64,000 nucleotides of DNA, taken from assembly GCF_018070025.1 (NCBI RefSeq), contig NZ_JAGPYQ010000001.1:2790001-2854000 (forward strand), written 5' to 3'. Under the pieces are notes generated by a model. The model did not search any database. It was given only the letters and a program-made list of their open reading frames with translations, and was not told where the DNA came from. The position numbers and the translations under genes were made by a program. This document shows positions 41,186 through 53,400 of the stretch, piece after piece (the stretch's first letter is position 1; the number at the start of each line of letters is the position of its first letter). Origin of the DNA: Streptomyces liliiviolaceus (GTDB lineage: Bacteria > Actinomycetota > Actinomycetes > Streptomycetales > Streptomycetaceae).

Positions 41186-41800
41186 ATGTCGGCGACGCGG
41201 TTGCTGGTCCTCGGGGTGGTACGCGGGTTCGGCAGGACGCACGGTTACCGGGTGCGGGCCGAGTTGCTGTCCTGGGGGATCGACGACTGGGCCAACGTCA
41301 AACCCGGTTCGATCTACCACGCGCTGCGGCAGCTCGCGAAGATCGGCCTGCTGGAGGCCAGCGAGATCGCGCACTGGCCGGGGCGGGTGGACTACAGCGT
41401 GACCGCCGAGGGGGACGCGGAGTTCTTCCGCCTGCTGGTCGACGCCCTCGAACGGCCCGAGCACCGCGCCGACATGCTCAGCGCCGGCCTCGCCCTGATG
41501 CCCGCCCTCTCCCGCGAGCGAGCCGTGGCGGCGCTCTCCACCCGCCTGGCCGTCCTGGAGGCGCAACGGGCCGTGCTGCGCAAGGAGTCCGCCCCGGTCC
41601 ACGCCGAGGGCCTGCCGGCGCATCTGGGCGAGCTGTGGACGATGCGTACGCGCTACGCCGACCTCGGCGTCGAGTGGACCCAGGACCTGCTGGCGCGGGT
41701 CAGGTCCGGCGAGTACGAGATGGCCGGCGAGCACGGCCCCACCTTCGGGACGCCGGGGTCGTGGCGCGCCCTCATCGGCCCCGGGACGGCGGGCCGTTGA
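41186..41800 (+). CDS. PadR-like transcriptional regulator of the resistance genes
   Basis: 204 residues from ATG 41186 (GTG 41180 is possible). The N-terminal winged helix is clear: LLVLGVVRGFGRTHGYRVRAEL, VKPGSIYHALRQLAKIGLLE, and GRVDYSVTAEGDAEFFRLL as the wing. The C-terminal ~100 residues form the helical PadR dimerisation region (EAQRAVLRKESAPVH, GELWTMRTRYADLGVEWTQDLL). PadR-family members such as LmrR bind drugs directly and repress efflux genes. It stands immediately before drrAB, whose promoter has a perfect 28-bp palindrome. I infer it represses drrAB and the F420 reductase until the anthracycline is present. Confidence 0.85.
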   Translation: MSATRLLVLGVVRGFGRTHGYRVRAELLSWGIDDWANVKPGSIYHALRQLAKIGLLEASEIAHWPGRVDYSVTAEGDAEFFRLLVDALERPEHRADMLSAGLALMPALSRERAVAALSTRLAVLEAQRAVLRKESAPVHAEGLPAHLGELWTMRTRYADLGVEWTQDLLARVRSGEYEMAGEHGPTFGTPGSWRALIGPGTAGR

Positions 41801-41826
41801 CGGACGGCCGTCTTCGCACGACCTAC

Positions 41827-41894
41827 TAATCAAACTTGCATAGTGGGTCGTTCGTGCTCTAGCTTGGAGCAGTAATCAAATTTGATTACTGCTC
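41827..41894 (+). promoter_or_regulatory. drrAB promoter with two operator boxes, one a perfect 28-bp palindrome
   Basis: Box 1 is TAATCAAACTTGCATA (41827-41842), an imperfect copy. Box 2 (41867-41894) is a perfect inverted repeat with half-site GAGCAGTAATCAAA, so each arm is 14 bp with no spacer. Centres are 46 bp apart. A promoter fits between: TTGCAT (41836-41841), 18 bp, TAGCTT (41860-41865). Box 1 thus covers the -35 and box 2 the start region, a layout expected for repression. The translation start is ~70 bp further on. Confidence 0.75.
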
Positions 41895-41962
41895 TGCGTG
41901 TCGTTCGTTTCCTGCCATGGCGCACAGCCCCTCGTGGCGCATCAGGACCAAGGAGTCACAGA

Positions 41963-42939
<977 letters not shown>

Positions 42940-42943
<4 letters not shown>

Positions 42944-43794
42944 CCCTCACATCCCAGACGACGGTCACCCCGGGCGTACCGAACGACGCCCTGCGCAAGG
43001 CCCTCACCAGTCAGATCCGCCCCTCCCGTCCCAACCCGCTGACCGCCGTACGGGTCTCGGCCTGGCGCACGATGCGGAAGATGAAGCACTACGGCGTGGC
43101 CGTGCTGTTCGACGTCACGCTGATGCCGATCGTCTTCCTGCTGACCTTCACCTACCTCTTCGGCGGCGCGTTCGCCGGCTCGACCAAGGAGTACCTCCAG
43201 TACTTCCTGCCGGGCGTCCTCGTGCAGACCGTCATCATGCCGACCGTCTACACCGGTACCGCGCTCAACATGGACATCACCCGGGGCATCTACGACCGCT
43301 TCCGGACCCTGCCGTTCTGGCAGCCGGCCACGATCGTGGGCAGCCTCCTCGGGGACATCGTCCGCTACGTGCTGGCGCTGACCACCACGATGGGTGTCGG
43401 GCTGGCGCTGGGCTTCCGGCCCGACGGCGGAGTGGGCGGCGTGCTGGCCGCGATGCTGCTCCTGCTGCTCTTCGCGGTGAGCGTCAGCTGGATCTTCGCC
43501 GCGCTGGGTGTGGTCGCCAAGGCGCCCGAGACGGTGTCGGGGTCCAGCATGCTGGTGATGTTCCCGCTGGTCTTCACGAGCAACATCTTCGTGGAGCCGG
43601 AGACGATGCCGGGGTGGATGGAGGCGATCGTCAACGCGAATCCGGTCAGTAACGCGGCCACGGCTGTTCGTGGACTTGTCCACGGGGATGCCAGCGGGGC
43701 TGATATCGGGTGGGTGTTGCTGGCCAGCGGGGTCATTACGTTGATCTTCGCGCCGTTGACGATGCATCTGTATCGGGCGAAGAGTCGGCAGTAG
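42940..43794 (+). CDS. drrB: daunorubicin-resistance type ABC transporter permease
   Basis: 284 residues, ABC-2 permease with about six membrane segments: [75 protein letters not shown] and [14 protein letters not shown], plus a final helix near the C terminus ([16 protein letters not shown]). The [21 protein letters not shown] loop is typical of DrrB/NodJ-like proteins. Its start overlaps the drrA stop. It is the last gene of the cluster, followed by repeats and a terminator shared with pepN. Confidence 0.93.
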
Positions 43795-44048
43795 TGGTGT
43801 GGGGGCGCGGGGTTGTCGGTCGTCTGCGGGTGCGTCGTGGCTGGTCGCGCAGTTCCCCGCGCCCCTTAAAAGCCAAAAGACTGCGCCGTTCCCCGCGCCC
43901 CTGGGGGCTGCGCCCCCTGAAAGACGAAAGACTGCGCCGTTCCCCGTGGCCCTGGAAGTGGCCGGGGTCCTGAACGAGTCACGGCAGCCGGGTCGGTTGT
44001 CTCCCCCGTCGGCTGGTTCGTGCTGCCGTGGCTCCCCCCCCCTCCGCC
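43795..44048. repeat. intergenic region with intergenic-repeat copies
   Basis: No gene in the 313-bp gap (43795-44107). It holds one full copy of the gcgcagttccccgcgcccct repeat (about 43822-43866). Two shorter variants with core ctgcgccgttccccg follow, at 43880-43903 and 43931-43953. Terminator-like ggggctgcgcccc runs lie between them. This marks the right edge of the biosynthetic cluster. Confidence 0.75.
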
Positions 44049-44107
44049 CCCACACGAAAGCGGCGCCCCCGAAGGCCTTCGGCCTGGGGGCGCCGCTTTC
44101 GTGTGGG
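44049..44107. terminator. strong bidirectional terminator between drrB and pepN
   Basis: A 22-bp perfect stem (44049-44070 with 44086-44107). Its 15-base loop can form a further small hairpin (gaaggcc/ggcct-like). It abuts the pepN stop codon at 44108. Confidence 0.88.
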
Positions 44108-46720
44108 CTACTCGCCGGTCGGGGTCGCCGCCGCGGCCGCCGTGTCCGCCGCCTGGGCCTTCAGGGCGCGTTCGACGCCCGAGCGGGACTCCGAGATCAG
44201 GCGGCGCAGGGCCGCGCTCGGCTCGGCCGAGGCCAGCCACTCGTCCGTCTTCGCCAGGGTGTCCGCGGAGACCTGGACCGACGGGTAGAGGCCGACCGCG
44301 ATCTGCTGGGCCATCTCGTGCGAACGCGAGTCCCAGACGCCCTTGACCGCCTCGAAGTACTTGTCCGTGTACGGGGCGAGCAGTTCGCGCTGGCCGAACT
44401 GCACGAAGCCGCCGATCACGGCCTCCTGCACGGCGTTCGGCAGCTTGTCGGACTCGACGACCGACGCCCAGGCCTCCGCCTTGGCCTCCGCGGTCGGACG
44501 GGCGGCGCGTGCGGTCGCCGCGTGACGCTCACCCGCGGCCGTCTTGTCCCGCTCGTACTCGCTGGTGATCTCGGCCTCGTCGAAACGGCCCACCGCCGCG
44601 AGCCGCTGCACGAACGACCAGCGCAGCTCGGTGTCGACCGCCAGGCCCTCGACGGTCTCGCGGCCGTCCAGCAGGCCCTCCAGGAGGTCCAGCTGCTCCG
44701 GCGTACGGGCCGTCGACGCGAACGCGCGCGCCCAGGCCAGCTGGTGGTCGCTGCCGCCCGCGGAGGACCGCAGATGGGCCAGCGTGGCATCCGTCCAGCG
44801 GGTCAGCAGCGCCTCGCGGGCGTTCGGGTCGGCGTACAGCTCGACCGCCGTCAGCACCTGGCGGTGCAGCGACTGCACGACGCCGATGTCCGACTCCTTG
44901 CCGATGCCGGACAGCACGAGCGAGAGGTAGTCGCGGGTCGCCAGTTCGGCGTCGCGGGTCATGTCCCAGGCCGAGGCCCAGCACAGGGCGCGGGGCAGGG
45001 AGGCCTCGAAGTCGCCGAGGTGCTCGGTGACGAACGCGAGGGAATGCTCGTCGAGGCGGACCTTCGCGTACGACAGGTCGTCGTCGTTGAGGAGGATCAC
45101 GGCCGCGCGGGGCTTGCCCACCAGCTGCGGCACGTCGGTCAGTTCGCCGTCCACGTCCAGCTCGACGCGCTCACCGCGCACCAGCTTGCCGCTGCCGCCC
45201 TCGGAACCGGCCGGGTCGGCCAGGTCGTACAGGCCGACCGCGATGCGGTGCGGGCGCAGCGTCGGCTCGCCCTTCGCGCCGGCGGGCAGCGCCGGGGCCT
45301 CCTGGCGGATCGCGAAGGAGGTGATGACGCCGTTCGCGTCCGTCTCGATCTCCGGGCGCAGGATGTTGATGCCGGCCGTCTGCAGCCATTTCTGCGACCA
45401 CGTGCCCAGATCGCGCCCGCTGGTCTCCTCCAGCGCGCCGAGCAGGTCGGACAGCTGCGTGTTCCCGTACGCGTGCGCCTTGAAGTAGGCCTGCACGCCC
45501 CGGAAGAACTCGTCCTCGCCGACGTACGCGACGAGCTGCTTGAGGACGCTGGCGCCCTTGGCGTACGTGATGCCGTCGAAGTTGACGAGCACGTCGTCGA
45601 GGTCGTTGATCTGCGCCATGATCGGGTGCGTGGAGGGCAGCTGGTCCTGCCGGTACGCCCACGTCTTCATGGAGTTCGCGAACGTGGTCCAGGAGTGCGG
45701 CCAGCGGGAGTTCGGCGCGTACGCCTGGCAGGCGATCGAGGTGTAGGTGGCGAACGACTCGTTCAGCCACAGGTCGTTCCACCACTCCATCGTCACGAGG
45801 TCGCCGAACCACATGTGGGCCAGCTCGTGCAGGATGGTCTCGGCCCGCACCTCGTACGCGGCGTCCGTCACCTTCGACCGGAACACGTACTGGTCGCGGA
45901 TGGTCACCGCGCCCGCGTTCTCCATCGCGCCCGCGTTGAACTCCGGCACGAACAGCTGGTCGTACTTCTTGAACGGGTACGCGTAGTCGAACTTCTCCTG
46001 GAACCACTCGAAGCCCTGCCGCGTGACCTCGAAGATCGCGTCCGAGTCGAGGAACTCCGCGAGCGAGGGCCGGCAGTAGATGCCCAGCGGCACGCTCTGC
46101 CCGTCCTTCTCGTACACGCTGTGCACCGAGTGGTACGGGCCGAGGATCAGCGCCGTGACGTACGTCGAGATGCGCGGCGTCGGCTCGAACTCCCAGACGT
46201 CGTCCTTCGGTTCCGGCGTCGGCGAGTTGGAGATGACGGTCCAGCCGGAGGGCGCCTTCACGGTGAACTGGAAGGTGGCCTTCAGGTCCGGCTGCTCGAA
46301 GCTCGCGAAGACACGGCGGGCGTCCGGCACCTCGAACTGGGTGTAGAGGTAGGCCTGCTGGTCGACCGGGTCGACGAACCGGTGCAGCCCCTCACCGGTG
46401 TTCGTGTACGCGCAGTCGGCCACGACCCGCAGGACGTTGCGGCCCTCCAGGATGCCCGGGAGCGCGATCCGCGAGTCCTTGAAGACCTCGGCCGGATCGA
46501 GGGAGTCACCGTTGAGGACGACCTCCTGGACGGCCGGGGCCACCAGGTCGATGAAGGACCCGACGCCGGTCTCGGCCGAGTCGAAGCGCACCGTGGTCAC
46601 GGACCGGTAGGTGCCGCCCTCCACCGCGCCGGAGAGATCCAGATCGATCTCGTACGAGTCAACGGTGAGCAGCTTCGCCCGCTGCTGCGCCTCTTCGCGG
46701 GTCAGGTTTGTGCCAGGCAC
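44108..46720 (-). CDS. pepN: aminopeptidase N, M1 zinc metallopeptidase (copy 1)
   Basis: 870 residues from GTG 46720 (GAGGAGA site; [18 protein letters not shown]). The zinc and catalytic motif is [17 protein letters not shown], with the exopeptidase motif GAMENAGAV upstream. The C-terminal ERAP1-like helical domain completes the normal length of actinobacterial PepN. A cytosolic peptidase that removes N-terminal residues from peptides. A second, similar gene lies at 59277-61868. It belongs to the core genome right of the cluster. Confidence 0.96.
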   Translation of the reverse strand: MPGTNLTREEAQQRAKLLTVDSYEIDLDLSGAVEGGTYRSVTTVRFDSAETGVGSFIDLVAPAVQEVVLNGDSLDPAEVFKDSRIALPGILEGRNVLRVVADCAYTNTGEGLHRFVDPVDQQAYLYTQFEVPDARRVFASFEQPDLKATFQFTVKAPSGWTVISNSPTPEPKDDVWEFEPTPRISTYVTALILGPYHSVHSVYEKDGQSVPLGIYCRPSLAEFLDSDAIFEVTRQGFEWFQEKFDYAYPFKKYDQLFVPEFNAGAMENAGAVTIRDQYVFRSKVTDAAYEVRAETILHELAHMWFGDLVTMEWWNDLWLNESFATYTSIACQAYAPNSRWPHSWTTFANSMKTWAYRQDQLPSTHPIMAQINDLDDVLVNFDGITYAKGASVLKQLVAYVGEDEFFRGVQAYFKAHAYGNTQLSDLLGALEETSGRDLGTWSQKWLQTAGINILRPEIETDANGVITSFAIRQEAPALPAGAKGEPTLRPHRIAVGLYDLADPAGSEGGSGKLVRGERVELDVDGELTDVPQLVGKPRAAVILLNDDDLSYAKVRLDEHSLAFVTEHLGDFEASLPRALCWASAWDMTRDAELATRDYLSLVLSGIGKESDIGVVQSLHRQVLTAVELYADPNAREALLTRWTDATLAHLRSSAGGSDHQLAWARAFASTARTPEQLDLLEGLLDGRETVEGLAVDTELRWSFVQRLAAVGRFDEAEITSEYERDKTAAGERHAATARAARPTAEAKAEAWASVVESDKLPNAVQEAVIGGFVQFGQRELLAPYTDKYFEAVKGVWDSRSHEMAQQIAVGLYPSVQVSADTLAKTDEWLASAEPSAALRRLISESRSGVERALKAQAADTAAAAATPTGE

Positions 46721-46832
46721 GCGGTCATCTCCTCGTGATGGGTCAGTTGCGTCATCCTTCCACGGCGGCTGCGGGAGTGCGATGTCCGTTTCCCGCCGGT
46801 GTGCGCGGGGGGTGCGGGGCGAAGCTGGAGCC

Positions 46833-47327
46833 ATGACCAGCCATCACGTACGGCCCATCGGACCCCATGCGTTGAAGGAACTCCGTGCGACGGACGACGC
46901 GGGCCTTCCGTGCGTCCCCTTCGCCGCCCCGGAGGGCGGGGCGCCGCTCCGCTGCTGCCTGCGGCGCAGTGAAACGGGGGAGCGGATCGCCCTCGTCTCG
47001 TACGCGCCGCTGCGGCGCTGGGCCGCGGAGACCGGTGCGCGGCCCGGTGCGTACGACGAGCAGGGGCCCGTCTTCGTCCACTCCGAGGAGTGCGCGGGGC
47101 CGGACCTCGTCGGTCACCCCTTCGCGCGGCCGGGCGTTCTGCGCGTCCTGCGCCGGTACTCCGCCGAGGGGCACATCCTCGGGGGCCGCCTCCTGGAGAT
47201 CCCTGACCAGCCCGACGAGGCCCTGGATGAGGCGCTGGACGAGGCCTTCGCCGACTCGTCGGTGGCCCTGGTCCACATCAGGGCCGTGGAACACGGCTGC
47301 TACCTCTACGAGGTCCACCACCCCTAA
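46833..47327 (+). CDS. DUF1203-family protein
   Basis: 164 residues from ATG 46833 (a GGAG lies four bases upstream). Recognisable DUF1203 features: PCCLRRSETGERIALVSYAPL-like core (here LRCCLRRSETGERIALVSY), GPVFVHSEECAGP, and VLVHIRAVEHGCYLYEV near the end. The family is widespread and has no established function. The short acidic repeat DEALDEALDEAF is near the C terminus. Divergent from pepN. Confidence 0.75.
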   Translation: MTSHHVRPIGPHALKELRATDDAGLPCVPFAAPEGGAPLRCCLRRSETGERIALVSYAPLRRWAAETGARPGAYDEQGPVFVHSEECAGPDLVGHPFARPGVLRVLRRYSAEGHILGGRLLEIPDQPDEALDEALDEAFADSSVALVHIRAVEHGCYLYEVHHP

Positions 47328-47357
47328 AGGCGGGGCTGCGCCCCGGCTCGTCGGTCG

Positions 47358-47580
47358 TCTGCGGCCCGGTGGGGGCCGTTCGCGCAGTTCCCCGCGCCCC
47401 TCAAAAGCGGGGCTGCGCCCCAGCTTTTGCCCCATGGACCCGCACCCGACCGGCACTCCGCCCAGGCCCGCGCCCTTTAGGGGCGCGGGGAACGGCGCGG
47501 GCAACCCCCACCGGCCCGCGGACGACACTCCGCCCTTCAGGGGCGCGGGGAACTGCGCGAACGGCCCCCACCGGGTCGCG
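47358..47580. repeat. three intergenic-repeat copies in inverted arrangement
   Basis: In the 279-bp gap between the convergent DUF1203 and asd genes: one copy on the complementary orientation (47358-47400, gcgcagttccccgcgcccct). Two in the forward orientation follow (about 47478-47520 and 47538-47580, ggggcgcggggaac plus ggcgcggg or tgcgcgaac). The opposite orientation of the flanking copies could form a large hairpin and help terminate both transcripts. No gene is visible here. Confidence 0.8.
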
Positions 47581-47606
47581 CCCGACACGCAACCCCGCGC
47601 CGGCGG

Positions 47607-48854
<1,248 letters not shown>

Positions 48855-48885
48855 CTAGAGGAAACGCGGTGAGGGGAGGGGTGCT

Positions 48886-49440
48886 GTGCTGCGCAGAAAG
48901 ACCCGCCGCGTCCAGGGGGCCGAGGAGTCGGCCGGGGGAGCCTTCGACGACCCCCTGGACGCGGCACAGGAGCGTCGGGTGCGTGCGGTGCTCGCGCTCG
49001 GCGGGGTGCCGCAGACGGACCTGCCGGACGGGGTGCAGCAGGTCCGTCTGCGGCTGCTGGAACGGGCGGCGAGCGGCGCGGAGGCCCCGCGTGACGTGTC
49101 GGCGTGGGCGGCGGTCGTCGCCTCGAACCTGGCCATGGACTGGCACCGGGCCAGGCGCCGCCAGGAGCGGATCGGCGAACGGCTGGCCTCACTGCGGCCT
49201 CCGGAGCACACCGGGGGCGACTCCGGCGAGGAGACGAAGGTGCTGTCGCTCGCCGTGGCCCAGGGCCTGGACGAGCTGCCCGACGCCCAGCGGCAGATCC
49301 TCGTGCTGCGCTTCTACGCCGACCTGCCCGTGCGGGGCATCGCCGAGGAGCTCGGCATCCCGGAGGGCACGGTCAAGAGCAGGCTGCACTCGGCGGTCCG
49401 CGCGCTGCGCACCCGCCTGCACGAGGACGAGGTGGTGTGA
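48886..49440 (+). CDS. ECF-type RNA polymerase sigma factor
   Basis: 184 residues from GTG 48886 (GAGGGGAGGGG just upstream). Region 2 is weakly conserved (VQQVRLRLLERAAS...VASNLAMDWHRARRRQERI). Region 4 is clear: LDELPDAQRQILVLRFYADLPV then GIAEELGIPEGTVKSRLHSAVRALR. It is an alternative sigma factor. The next gene, starting one base after the stop codon, encodes a single-span membrane protein that is probably its regulator. Target promoters cannot be read from here. Confidence 0.88.
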   Translation: MLRRKTRRVQGAEESAGGAFDDPLDAAQERRVRAVLALGGVPQTDLPDGVQQVRLRLLERAASGAEAPRDVSAWAAVVASNLAMDWHRARRRQERIGERLASLRPPEHTGGDSGEETKVLSLAVAQGLDELPDAQRQILVLRFYADLPVRGIAEELGIPEGTVKSRLHSAVRALRTRLHEDEVV

Positions 49441-49441
49441 C

Positions 49442-50326
49442 ATGCCCGAGTACGGAGGAGCCGAGTACGAAGAAGCCGCGTACGAGGGCATCGACGCGCT
49501 GCTCGCCGCGCTCACGGACGAACCCCTGCCCGCGGGGGCGCGGGACGACCCGGAGTTCATGGCGGAGCACCGGTCGGCGGTCGCGGACGTGGCCCTGCTC
49601 GGGGAACAGCTGCGGATCATGGGCGACACCCTGGCCGACGGGCCGACGGATACAGGGCCGACGGACACAGGGGCGACGGACACAGGGGCGACGGACCCCG
49701 GCCGACCGGGGGCGGGCCTGAAGGCGAGGCCGACCAGGGCGTCCGCGCCGCTCCGGCCACCGGGAGCGCCGAAGAAGGCGCCGGGGCCCCGGCGCCTGCG
49801 CCGCTACGCGGGAGCCGCCATGGGCGCCCTCGTGATCGCGGCGGGCACGGCGCTCCTCGGCGGACTGGTGTGGCTCGGCGCGCAGGGAGGCGCGGACAGC
49901 GACGCGGGCTCCAAGAGCGACACGTCGGCCGCGAAGAGCGAGGGCGGCGGTGACGGCGGCGGCGACACGTCGGCGTACCCGCCCGAGATGCGCCTCGCGT
50001 GCTCCAGGATCCTCGCCGAGGGCACCGTACGGAGCATCGCGTCCACGGGCGACGGCAACGTACGCGTCGTGCTGGAGGTCAAGCGCTACTACCGGCCCGA
50101 GCAGTCGGCGGCGGACCACCCGACGGTCACGGTCACACTGCCCGAGGAGGCGCGGGAGGACCTGAGGACCGGCACGTACACCCTGGTGAGGGTGCCGCTG
50201 TATCCGCGGGACGGGCCGGACTACGAGACCGGCCGGGGGGTCGGCGACGCCCGCGAGGAGATCCTCGGGGCCCTGCCGGGAGCGCGCGGCCTGGAGTGCG
50301 CGGGACCGGAGGGCGGCCGGGGCTGA
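49442..50326 (+). CDS. single-span membrane protein, probable partner of the ECF sigma factor
   Basis: 294 residues. The N-terminal ~120 residues are cytoplasmic and contain an imperfect repeat of PTDTG/ATDTG units (~68-88). One transmembrane helix (~130-150, GALVIAAGTALLGGLVWLGA) follows. The C-terminal domain (~180-290) is extracytoplasmic, with two Cys and beta-rich segments (GNVRVVLEVKRYY, DHPTVTVTLPEEA). Gene order and topology suit an anti-sigma factor, though no ZAS zinc motif (HxxxCxxC) is visible. The function is inferred from position only. Confidence 0.75.
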   Translation: MPEYGGAEYEEAAYEGIDALLAALTDEPLPAGARDDPEFMAEHRSAVADVALLGEQLRIMGDTLADGPTDTGPTDTGATDTGATDPGRPGAGLKARPTRASAPLRPPGAPKKAPGPRRLRRYAGAAMGALVIAAGTALLGGLVWLGAQGGADSDAGSKSDTSAAKSEGGGDGGGDTSAYPPEMRLACSRILAEGTVRSIASTGDGNVRVVLEVKRYYRPEQSAADHPTVTVTLPEEAREDLRTGTYTLVRVPLYPRDGPDYETGRGVGDAREEILGALPGARGLECAGPEGGRG

Positions 50327-50350
50327 GCGGGCCGGCGCGGGGGAACGCGG

Positions 50351-50385
50351 AGGGCGGGCGCCCGGTCGAACCGGACGCCCGCCCT
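50351..50385. terminator. bidirectional hairpin terminator
   Basis: Stem agggcgggcg (50351-50360) with its complement (50376-50385). It continues as ccggt/accgg around loop cga, with one mismatch on each side. It lies between the convergent membrane-protein gene and the subtilase gene. Confidence 0.82.
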
Positions 50386-50407
50386 CTGTGTCAGTGCCTG
50401 CTGGAGG

Positions 50408-53400
50408 CTACGGCGTGACCTTCTCGATCAGGACGCTGCCCGTGCCGGCCGCGGTGCCCCGCGCGTTCACGAGCTGCACGCGCCCGAAGAACGTACGGCC
50501 GGCCGGCGGCGCCGCGTTCGCGACGACCTGCGCGGTGACCGACGTCGAGGCGCCGGTGGCGAGCTTCACCGGCGTCGCGGCGACCTCCACCTGTCCGAGC
50601 GACGGCGCGAAGTACACGTCCAGGTAGTCGTACGCGGTGGTGCCGGCCGGGACCGAGTAGCCGTCGACCAGCACGGTGTACGTACCGGCGGCGGGCGACG
50701 GCACGGAGACGGCCTCCTCGGAGTCGCCGTCCGCGGACGAGCCGACCAGGGTGCCCTGCGCGTCGTAGACGGACAGGTCGAGGTCGGCGGCGGCGTCGGA
50801 GACGTTGCCGATGCTCACGTCGAGCGACTCGGCGCCCGCGGGCACGTCCACCGTGACGGTGTCCGTGGCGCCCTGGGCGATGGTCGGCCGCGTGCTCTTG
50901 GAGGAGCCGAGCGGACCGCCCTTGAGCGAACCGTCGACCGCGGCGAGCTTGTTCGTCACCTTCCACGAGGCCGGGGTCGGCGTACCGACCTTGGCGTCCG
51001 GGACGGTCACGACGGCCGGGTCGAACTCGGCGCCCAGCACCTCGACGTTCAGCTTGTACGGGTTGTCGAGCAGCGGCGACGTACGGCGCGACTCGACCTC
51101 GATCTCCCAGACGCCCGGCTGCGGGTCGCTGTAGGACCGCAGGTCGGGGCGGCAGCCGTTGCCGTCGAGGTAGTTGTTGTAGCAGAACGGCGTCGACGTG
51201 TTGTCGACCGGGACGCCGTACGGGTGGATGGCGATGAACCGGGTCTGGCTCCCCGTCTTCAGCCCGCCGATCGCGACCTCAAGGTTCTTGGCGCCCTCGG
51301 GGACGGTCACGAAGTACGACGTGGTGGAGTTGCGCTGGACCTTGCCGGACGCCGCGAAGGCGTACTTCTGCGCGGCGGCCAGCGGGGCGGAGACCACGAC
51401 GGTGGTGAGGACCTGCTTGTCGACGCCCTCGGTACGCGGGTCGTCGACCTCCAGGATGGCGCTGGTCAGCCCGGCGCTCTTGGGCCTGGCCTCGACCTTC
51501 ACCGTCACCGGCTTGTTCAGCGGCAGCGAGATCTCGTCCTTGCCGACGATCCGGAACGTGTGGTCCCGGTTGTTCTCCAGGTTCAGCTCGTGCCGGATCG
51601 CACGGTCCGCGCCGGTCGTACGGGTCACGGTGACGTCGTACGTCTTCTTCTGGCCGGCCTTCAGACCGCCCTCGCGGTCGTAGAGGCCGGTGCCGAAGCC
51701 CGGGGTCTTGAGCGCGAAGTCGATCGCGGTGTCGACCGGGGCCTTCACCGTGTACTCGTGGGCGGTGGCGCCGTCACGGATGGAGTCCCAGGCGTCCTCG
51801 ATGTTGATGAGGCCCGCGCCCTCCGCGTACGCCTGCGTGCCGCTGATGTGGTCGGCGGTCGAGGTCAGCGCGGTGCGCAGCTTGGCCGGCGTCAGGTCGA
51901 TGCGCTTCTGCTTCGCGGCGCTGAGCAGCAGCGCGGACGCGCCCGCGGCCTGCGGGGACGCCATCGAGGTGCCCTGCAGCATCGAGTAGCCGGGCGGCAG
52001 GGAGTAGCCCGCCTCGGCGACCGGGCCGCCGGGGAACCAGGTCTGCGTGGTGTTGATGGAGGCGCCGGGCGCGGTCAGCGTCGGCGTGAAGCCGCCGTCC
52101 TCGCGCGGGCCGCGCGAGGAGAAGGGCAGCATCGCGTACTTCTTCTCGACGGCCGAGCCGTAGTTGGACGCCCAGGTCGCCTTGGAGATGGACGCGCCGA
52201 CCGAGATGACCTTGTCGGCCAGGCCGGGGTCGCCGATCGTGTTGGCGCCGGGGCCGGAGTTGCCGGCCGAGATGACCAGCTGCACGCCGTAGGTGTCGAT
52301 GAGGCGCGTGTACAGCTCGGCGCGCGCGTTGTTGCCGTCGTTGAGCGCGGGCAGGCCGCCGATCGACATGTTCACGATGTCGACGCCGCGGTTGGCGACG
52401 AGGTCGATCATGCCCTCGGTGAGCGCGACGTTCGTGCAGCCGCCGCTCCAGGTGCAGGCGCGCGAGGAGACGAGCTTGGCGCCGGGCGCCGCGCCGTTCA
52501 TCTTCCCGCCGAACAGCTTGTTGGCGGCGGTGATGCCGGCGACGTGCGTGCCGTGCTCGGACTCGATGATGCCGATGTTGACGAAGTCGGACTTCTTGCC
52601 GACCCAGTCACCGCCCAGCGGGTCCATCGGGACGTCCTTGCGGATCTCCACGACGAACGGCACGCGCTCGGCGATCTCGGTGGCCGGGTCGTCGGTACCG
52701 AAGTAACCGATCTGGTACCCGTCCTTGTACGGCTTCATCGGCGCGTCGTCCGTGAAGTCGTTGTTGTCGTTCAGGTCGACGCGGACCGTCCCCGCGGCGG
52801 CGTCGTAGAGCACGCCCCAGCTGTCGGTGGTGTCGCCGTCGCGGTTCAGGTCGCCGTTCGCGTCGCCGCCGACGGACGCGGACTCACGGAAGCGGCTGAC
52901 CGCGTAGTTCCCGGCGGGTGCCTTCCAGCTCTCGCCGTCGTAGGTGAAGACCGGGCCCGAGCGGGCGTTGACCATCGCGCGCCAGGTCGCGTCGCCGTCG
53001 ACCAGCGGGTCGGTCGCCGTCACCCAGTCGACGATCTTGCGCTCGCCGGTCGTCGTCTTCTGCAGCGCGGGGTGCGCCACGTCGACACCGGAGTCGAGGA
53101 TGCCGATGGTGATACCGCGGCCGTCCGCCTTCGGGTTCTTCTTCACGAAGTCGACGGCACCCGTCTCGAAGGACGGGTTGTACGGGTTCACCGCGGGGGT
53201 GTTCTTGCCCGGCGCCGGGTACGCGGCGGCCGTGGCGCCCTTCTTGGCGCCCTTCGCCGTGTCGGCGGACGGGGTCGGGTCGTCCAGCACGATCTCCTGG
53301 CGCAGGTCGATGCCGTGCACGGAGGAGAGCTTGGAGGCCGCCGCGATGGCCGACTCGGCCTTGGCGGTCGGCACGGTCGCGCGGACGTAACCGAGCTTGT

